DNA from: Anthopleura xanthogrammica
Taxonomy: Eukaryota > Cnidaria > Anthozoa > Actiniaria > Actiniidae
DNA: 64,000 nt
Assembly: GCA_964019055.1 (NCBI GenBank)
Contig: OZ025209.1
Location: 6,063,071-6,127,070, forward strand
Reading direction: 5' to 3'
The stretch's first letter is position 1, and the number at the start of each line of letters is the position of its first letter. Positions 58,301-64,000 of this stretch are shown here, piece by piece. Both the position numbers and the translations under genes were made by a program. Under the pieces are notes generated by a model. That model saw nothing but the letters and a program-made list of their open reading frames with translations. It searched no databases and was not told the origin of the DNA.

Positions 58301-61300
58301 GGAATGTTTACCAGTATCAATAGTATTCTTTCTGGCTGACATCACTTGAAGGGGTTTCATTAAAATTTCAAGTAGGCAGAAGGTTTACTTAATTAAGGTG
58401 GCTGTATCAATGAAGGGGCTGTACAACTGGGACATGGAATGGCAAAAGTAGGTGGCTCTCGGCAGCTCAGATATGGAAAGTAGATGCTGGAGTCTGCCGG
58501 TTGCCGGCTTCTATTGAAATCCCTGAACATGCTCGTCACTGTTTGGACCAGATAATGAGATATAAAGACTTCTATCAGCTGATTAAACCCAGCAATTTAC
58601 ATTGAAAGTTCTTTTTTTGTTTACCTTTCATGTTGGTCCATGATCTAGCTTTCTTTGGCTTTATAGATCCTTTAGCAAGATCCCTTAAAACAAACATCAA
58701 ATACAAATAATTATTAATTATACAATGGACCTACATATGATACCTAAATGGTAGGTGCATATACAGTAGGTTCAGCAGTTCCTAGTGAGTGGGGAGCCTG
58801 CTTCTAACCTCCAGAACATTCAGACTATTTTAGCTTTGGCCTCATGTTTCCCAACTTCAGACCAAGTGTCATTATCATCAAATGAATATACAAGGCCAAA
58901 TATTAAACTGCCCTCACTAAAATGTTCAGTTTAGCGGGCCAAACACCAAGTGCAAAATTGATGCTACTCGGGCCACAAATAAACAATATGCCCTCCAAAA
59001 GTCATGTTATTGTCCTATTCTCTAGAGTAACATTTACTTTTTTAAGAGTTAAGCATCAAAAAACACATAAACCTAATCATAAGAGAATGCCAGGTGGTAT
59101 AAATGGCAGAAAATATAGCTAAAAAAACTGATCTATTGGATCAACAATGATATATTTCATTTGATAAATTAGTTTTAACATACCTGGCTGCATTAACTGC
59201 ATTTTGTTCGAGATAATGCAGAGTGTTTTCTGAAGGCGACAGAAGACCAGGACCTAATGAAACAAGCAAAAGAGCATAATCAATTGACATACACTCAGAC
59301 ACTTAAGAGCTACAGTGGTAGCTCTTGTCAACATTCTATAGATATAAATTAAGCTGTGAGCCAACTTACTAAAACGACCACAAAAAATGTATTGCAAGAC
59401 TCAAATATAAAGACCTCAGTGCCATCAGTGCTTTATAACATGTTGATACAAGAGCAGCGGATTCAGACAGGGGACTGGGGGGCTATAGCCCTCCATGTTT
59501 TCCCTTTTGCATACTACTAAGTCACTTATATTTTCTAATCTTAGCTGTGTGTGCTGTGTGGGCCTTGTAATAGGCACAGGCATGTTCTAATTTAAACAAA
59601 CAAAGGGTTTATTGGTCTATCTAGCGTAAAAACATCAAGATACAATTCATTTTGAAAAATACATGTTTTTACTAAAGCAAGACCAGAATGCACTATGTTT
59701 TCTAAATTCAGAAATGGCCTACTTGCACCACTTTTAAAACAATAAAAATGTTTCAAGTAAATACACACCTAGTGGTTGCACAAGCATATCAACTAATCCC
59801 ATTCTCTTTGCTTTACCAGCACGGATATTTTTACCAGTTAACATCATATCCAAAGAATCAGGAAGACCAATCTGAAATTTAATTCAAGTAAAATATAAAT
59901 TTACATAGTACTGGTATTCAAATTCTGAATACTGCTTTTCTTGAAGTTCAAAATAAAACTGGCAATGAATTTGTTGATTTGAAACGACGAGACTAAGGAA
60001 TAAAATAGTAATAATAATCATAATAATCTTCATTATCATCATTCACAATATTATTATTATTATTAATATTTTAATCATTATTATCATAAAACAATGTTAA
60101 TGCTAATTATGACGACGATGATGATGATACAGTAGTTAAAAATGAGAAAGAAATGAAATGGCTCTCAAATGGGAAGAAGTTGTGTACAGTGCATATTCAT
60201 GACTTACTAATTTTGGTAACCTCTGTGTTCCACCAGCTCCCGGCAATAACCCTAGCATAACTTCAGGTGCACTTAAAACGGTTTTGGTATCATTTACTGC
60301 AATTCTGTACTGGCAGCTAAGGGCAAGCTAGAAAAATGATACAAAATAATAAATAAATTTTAACTCTTTCCACTTTTCTTTCTTTTCCTTTATTCCTCGA
60401 AAGATTGAAAGAACTATTATCGGTCTCGTAGAAATGGTCTTGCAGGAACAATAGTCCTCTTTTTTTATATCAGTGCATACTCATTTATTAATACAAGCTT
60501 TTCCTCATTCATAAATCAGCTAATAATTCATACATATCATTAAAAATCAGTGGAACTTCAAAAAAGAAGTTGCACATTTTTTATATTACAGTAATGTTGA
60601 CTTTTGGAAATAATTTGCTCTAGACTAGGCTAAACCTGTACTAAGAGTACAAATGAGTCTCAAATCAAGAAATATAACAGTACATTTAATGAAGTAGAGA
60701 ATATTGTGCTTCTCCCCACAACCATTCTTACTGGTAAAGCTAGTCAATGACCAATCCATTGTTGACTTACCTCTAAGCCTCCGCCCAGACAAGTTCCCAT
60801 GATAGCAGCAACTATAGGTTTTGGGCTATCCTAGAAAGAAAAACATGCTTTGTTTGACTACTTGAAAAATGAGGTTACATATATCAGAAGAATCTTGATA
60901 AATTTTGAATTGGATATAATTCATGAGAAAAACAAAATGTATACTAACAATGATACTTGACACTGCCATTAACGTCATTCAATGTTGAAACATTGTAATT
61001 TTTATGTTTGTTTTTATCATAAGAAACAGAAAAGTATAAAATAAATCCCCCCTTGAAATTTGAGAAAAATTTCTCTTTTTCGGGACCATATTAAACTTTT
61101 ACTGGATTCTATAGATTGAAGGATGATTTGGGTATATATGATTGTTCTATATCATTTGGTACTTACAGCAATTGACTGCATAGCTTTCTGTCCTTCACTT
61201 GAGATTTCTTGAACCTTTTCTGCTGAACCTCCAGCAAGTAGCATGCTATGGAAGCATAGAACACAAAACCCTTTAATTTATCACTGTGATAACCATCAAT

Positions 61301-63715
61301 CTAGGTCTAGTTTACATGTTTATCTGTGACATCATATTAGACAACCTTTACAGTGCATTGTTATAACCATCAATCTAGGTCTAGTTTACATGTTTATCTG
61401 TGACATCATATTAGACAAACTTTACAGTGCACTGTGATAACCATCAATCTAGGTCTAGTGTGGATGTTTATCTGTGACATCATATTAGACAAACTTTACA
61501 GTGCACTGTGATAACCATCAATCTAGGTCTAGTGTGGATGTTTATCTGTGACATCATATTAGACAAACTTTACAGTGCAGTGATAACCATCAATCTAGGT
61601 CTAGTGTGGATGTTTATCTGTGACATCATATTAGACAAACTTTACAGTGCACTGTTATAACCATCAATCTAGGTCTAGTGTGGATGTTTATCTGTGACAT
61701 CATATTAGACAAACTTTACAGTGCACTGTTATGACCATCAATCTAGTACCCCGTTCACACTATAGCTTAAACATGTTTTAAAGTAGTTTAACTAAACATG
61801 TTTAGAAAATTATTTACAAACATTGTTCACTCTTTGATGAAATAATACATATAAACTATCCTTCATATTGTACTGAACAGATTAGAGATAAAATAATTAC
61901 ATTGAAGCTTTCTAGTCTCTAAACATTTTGTTTAATAAAAACTGAGTTTAACTAAACAGGTTTTGGTGTGAATGGGGTATAGGTCTAGTTTACATGTTTA
62001 TCCGTGACATCATATTAGACAACCTTTACAGTGCACTGTGATAACCATCAATCTAGGTCTAGTGTGGATGTTTATCTGTGACATCATATTAGACAAACTT
62101 TACAGTACACATAATACTGATTGAAATATCTCTGGTGAGAGTGAAATCCCCCTTAGAGATACAGCAGTGACCAGACATTTTACCACTATGCAGGGGTGCA
62201 TCCAGGATTTTGTTCAGGGAGGGGTACAGGGCACAGGGCACAAAGAAAGTCAGCTCAGGGGGGTGCAATCCTCAGAATCAAAGAAAGAAAAGATTATTTC
62301 ATATTGGGTATCTTCAAAATAGGGGGACAAAGTTGCTCTGAAGTGGTGGTGGGTTTGCACCCCCTGCACCCCTGGATCCGCCCCTGCTATACCACACATT
62401 CTTTTGATCCAACATTTCTAATATGATTTTCTTTGGGCAGTATATAGTATTACTATAGTAGTACAATAGTATATATACAGTATAATAGTACTATAGAATT
62501 ACTATATTCTCCTCTTAACCCTGTGATTCCACCTTTTACCCCTGTTTCCATGTGAGATAACTATTGTTTAATGTACTTTTTGGAACAAGGCAATTTCTTA
62601 GATCTTTTCTTCAAGATGGACAATGTATAAAAGCTTTCCTTTCAAGATAAAGTTCTAGAAGAATAAAGGTTACACTTACTTGATATCAGCACCTGCTATC
62701 CAGCAACCAGGCTTTGCTGATATCAACACTGCACTAGTAATACTAGGGTCATGTAATACATCTCGCATTACCTGTATCAACCAAAGCAAAACTTTTTTAA
62801 AATTATGGGGCTTGCAAGACATATAATAGGTGCAAAAAAGTAAAGTTCAAAATGTAAAAAACAGAGAAAAACTAAGAAATTATTAATACAAATGTAGGTA
62901 AGCTATTATTTACCTCAGCAAATTCTTTAGTAAGCTTCTCAGACAAAACATTGACCTGTAACACAAATGATGTAATAATGATGATAATATCAATAATTTT
63001 TTGACTTTTGGTATCAGTGTCAGCTACACAAATAACAATCTTTAATTGGAAAAATATTGTACAGTACGTATGACTGTATAGAGGCTCAGGTCAAGGATTT
63101 GTTTCAGTATAATGCGACTGTGATAGTGCCATGTCCAAGTACTTTTCCTGGATGAGTAGTAAGGGTAAAGGGAACATGTAATAGGACTTGTTCAGCAGAT
63201 GTTGTCAGTACTGTACATTGACTGTACCGTGGTTGTCATAGGCAATACACATGTAGGTGATATAGGCGACAGGAAATAGGTCATTCTAAAATTCAAGAAT
63301 AGCTGGAATAATGTGTGTTTCTGCTTCTTATTCTTGTCAAGAACATGGAAGTTAGTGTTGAGGTATTCCGTGTTGATTGAGGCCACGAAACCATATTAAA
63401 GTTCCCAATTATTCATGTTTAGTTGTATACCCATAATCTCTTTCCATCTTGGAATGACCTATCACCTATCACTTTTCGCCTTTGGGGATGACAACCTTTT
63501 TTGAAATAGGTGTATGTCCACCTGAACAGTAATGAGGTATTATTAGCCATATTTATCTTTGCATATCATTAAGAGTATTACAAATTTAGTAAACTGTTGA
63601 ATCAGGAGATTGCAAAATAATTATCTTCCCATTAAACATAGAGCTACCTTGGATCCTGGTGTATCAAATTTAACAACAGCAACTCCATCTTGAACTTTAT
63701 AAGTTACATATTTAT
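49321..63715 (-). CDS. HADHA: Mitochondrial trifunctional enzyme alpha subunit (HADHA), 31 coding exons, 5' exon(s) beyond window
   Basis: Exons (minus, 5' to 3'): 63648-63715, 62914-62955, 62680-62771, 61167-61245, 60771-60830, 60208-60327, 59769-59871, 59184-59253, 58625-58683, 58129-58199, 57859-57909, 57523-57579, 56728-56837, 56490-56538, 55866-55951, 55682-55717, 55125-55176, 54619-54702, 54457-54513, 54292-54321, 54054-54141, 53683-53735, 53158-53226, 52767-52847, 52302-52360, 51999-52054, 51662-51708, 51248-51303, 50674-50764, 49989-50043, 49321-49472. They join to about 726 aa; human is 763, so only the transit peptide and first residues are missing. Hydratase part: [10 protein letters not shown] oxyanion region, GGGLE and [15 protein letters not shown], giving both catalytic glutamates. 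Dehydrogenase part: Rossmann motif [23 protein letters not shown], and [15 protein letters not shown] with the catalytic His. It carries out enoyl-CoA hydration and NAD-dependent L-3-hydroxyacyl-CoA oxidation of long-chain substrates on the mitochondrial inner membrane, with HADHB as partner. Confidence 0.95.
49768..49967. mobile_element. MITE of the TAGAGCAG..CTGCTCTA family in HADHA last intron
   Basis: TTTAGAGCAGATTTCGTATG at the left, TCATACGAAAACTGCTCTA at the right. The interior is rich in ACGACACGACACG and GGCACGGTCAC. Related to 5633-5855. Open frames across it (49715-50047) are compositional. Confidence 0.65.
50279..50525 (+). mobile_element. Complete copy of the AATAGACCTTTTTCGAATTCGT element
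   Basis: AATAGACCTTTTTCGAATTC and GAATTTGAAAAAAGGTCTATT are inverted ends of about 22 bp, followed inward by paired ACCGCTGTGTT and AACACAGCGGT. Copies at 2667-2870 (inverted) and 30890-31112 share the interior, so this is a multi-copy family in one 64-kb window. Confidence 0.75.
53890..54050 (-). repeat. 15-bp minisatellite in a frame-preserving HADHA intron
   Basis: About ten copies of GGGGACCTGCCTAGT with small changes (GAGGACC, ACATGTC) fill the 5' half of the intron 53736-54053 and end next to its donor. The copies read in the HADHA frame as SPLGR repeats with no stop. Confidence 0.9.
55335..55578. mobile_element. MITE with TTACTGTGCGGA ends in HADHA intron
   Basis: TACTGTGCGGATACTCCAAC, then CGGGACCACTT, is mirrored by AAGTGGTCCCGGTTAGTGTG, then TCCGCACAGTA. 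The interior carries CCAATCA and TGATTGG pairs. It lies between the exons at 55125-55176 and 55682-55717. Confidence 0.75.
56205..56450. mobile_element. Foldback element in HADHA intron
   Basis: GTCTGCCTTTCAGACACTCT, then CTGACAAACATC, and GTCTGCATTCCTTTCTCC on the left are mirrored by GGAGAAAGGAAAGCAGAC, GATGCTTGTCAG and CATCTGAAAGGCAGAAGATA on the right. It is preceded by a T-run near 56020-56050. Confidence 0.55.
57646..57745 (-). mobile_element. Retroelement 3' tail fragment, reverse orientation
   Basis: Starts with (AAT)n, then ATTTATATAGCGTAAATTAC and AAAATACGCTTTACAATAAT. The reverse complement resembles the tail at 20745-20826. It lies in a HADHA intron. Confidence 0.4.
58872..59025. 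mobile_element. Dispersed element, GGAGGGCATATT family, copy 2
   Basis: Shares GGCCAAATATTAAACTGCCC, TCACTAAAATGTTCAGT, GCGGGCCAAACACCAAG and GCTACTCGGGCCACAAATAA, then ACAATATGCCCTCC, with 29700-29960, with the segments in a rearranged order. It lies in a HADHA intron. Confidence 0.6.
61290..62110. repeat. About 74-bp tandem repeat in HADHA intron, interrupted by a MITE
   Basis: The unit is ACCATCAATCTAGGTCTAGT, TTACATGTTTATCTGTGACA, TCATATTAGACAAACTTTAC, AGTGCACTGTGATA, with about eight copies. Early copies have TTTACATG and later ones GTGGATG. The array is split at 61747-61979 by an inserted element and resumes after it. Confidence 0.9.
61747..61979. mobile_element. MITE inserted in the 74-bp array, TACCCC ends, 3-bp duplication TAG
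   Basis: TACCCCGTTCACACTATAG at the left mirrors TGTGAATGGGGTA at the right; inner AGTTTAACTAAACATGTTTA and GAGTTTAACTAAACAGG are also related. TAG flanks both sides (61744-61746, 61980-61982), and the array shows the empty site ATCTAGGTC. A 3-bp duplication fits a PIF/Harbinger-like MITE. Confidence 0.7.
62191..62386. mobile_element. MITE with CAGGGG..ATCCAGG ends in HADHA intron
   Basis: CAGGGGTGCATCCAGGATTT at the left and CCCCTGGATCCGCCCCTG at the right are inverted. Same end type as 4315-4588. A fragment lies near 57048 (CAGGGGCAGATCCAGGGGG). Confidence 0.6.
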
Positions 63716-63857
63716 CTGTTAAAATATTTAAAAGTAAATTATTAAAACAGACAGACACAGTGTGGTTATTTTGAATGAGGAAAACCCCAAATTACCTACT
63801 TGTAAGTCCAATTTACTCAAACAAAAAGGCTGTTCTTTAATTTAATTTTCTCAATTA

Positions 63858-63975
63858 CCCTGAAACAACCTCTGTGCTGACCTACAGTAAGTCAGGGCAC
63901 AGCTAACATACAGATCAAATTTGAATTTTGCATGTCAAATTTGGCGTACAGAGGGAGGAAAATTGAAGATCCAGA
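63858..63975 (+). mobile_element. Single copy of the CTGAAACAACCTCTG dispersed repeat
   Basis: CTGAAACAACCTCTGTGCTG, AGTCAGGGCACAGCTAACAT, ACAGATCAAATTTGAATTTT and GAGGGAGGAAAATTG match the parent sequence of the 57-bp array at 35323-35640. It lies upstream of the first HADHA exon visible here; no further HADHA exon was found in 63716-64000. Confidence 0.55.
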
Positions 63976-64000
63976 GAAAAGCCATGAAATAAATGGGAGA

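Noticed and set aside
1..64000. tRNA, rRNA or snRNA genes
   Set aside because: No cloverleaf with A/B boxes or known snRNA core was recognised. Motifs such as GTTCGAGCCC near 23550 sit in a hairpin repeat, not in a tRNA fold.

Overview
The window is eukaryotic nuclear DNA from a metazoan. It is AT-rich and intron-dense, with GT-AG splice sites that can be read by eye and many short inverted-repeat elements. The conserved proteins, the gene structures and the repeat families (hairpin MITEs, elements ending in runs of G/C, tails reading 'ataaagttattattatt') suggest an anthozoan cnidarian, probably a stony coral. That assignment is inference from style and memory, not from a search. No tRNA, rRNA, CRISPR or operon structure was seen.

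Region 1 (1-9.7 kb) is packed with housekeeping genes. The first two coding exons of a BRE1/RNF20-40 ubiquitin ligase run off the left edge on the minus strand. A complete serine racemase-type PLP enzyme (5 coding exons, 333 aa) starts about 0.7 kb away on the plus strand, so the two probably share a bidirectional promoter. A complete NSRP1/CCDC55 splicing regulator (7 coding exons, 405 aa) follows on the minus strand.

Region 2 (11.6-23.8 kb) is the most unusual part. Two paralogous C2H2 zinc-finger genes lie tail to tail with the same three-exon structure and intron phases. The plus-strand copy carries a perfect (TTCG)463 array of 1,855 bp in intron 1. Its exon 2 holds a large array of 39-codon repeats with an LPW core, a 702-bp higher-order duplication and one private nonsense codon. 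The minus-strand copy (458 aa) lacks both arrays.

Region 3 (23.8-35.7 kb) is mostly repeats: a 50-bp minisatellite with an inserted transposon, a 1.9-kb near-perfect inverted repeat with the same ORF in both arms, several hairpin MITEs and further tandem arrays. The only convincing gene is an intronless SOUL/HEBP-like protein with an N-terminal MGxC acylation motif.

Region 4 (35.8-64 kb) holds two long minus-strand genes. The first is a complete ULK1/2 (Atg1) autophagy kinase assembled from 25 coding exons, about 1,051 aa. The second is HADHA, the mitochondrial trifunctional protein alpha subunit: 31 coding exons, about 726 aa, lacking only its first exon(s). Their introns carry many MITEs and tandem repeats.

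The genes do not form a pathway. They are ordinary animal genes (chromatin, amino acid, splicing, autophagy, fatty-acid oxidation) next to a fast-evolving zinc-finger locus. Exon coordinates were worked out by hand from splice signals, reading frame and remembered homology; the frames close across every junction given, but an error of a base or two is possible.
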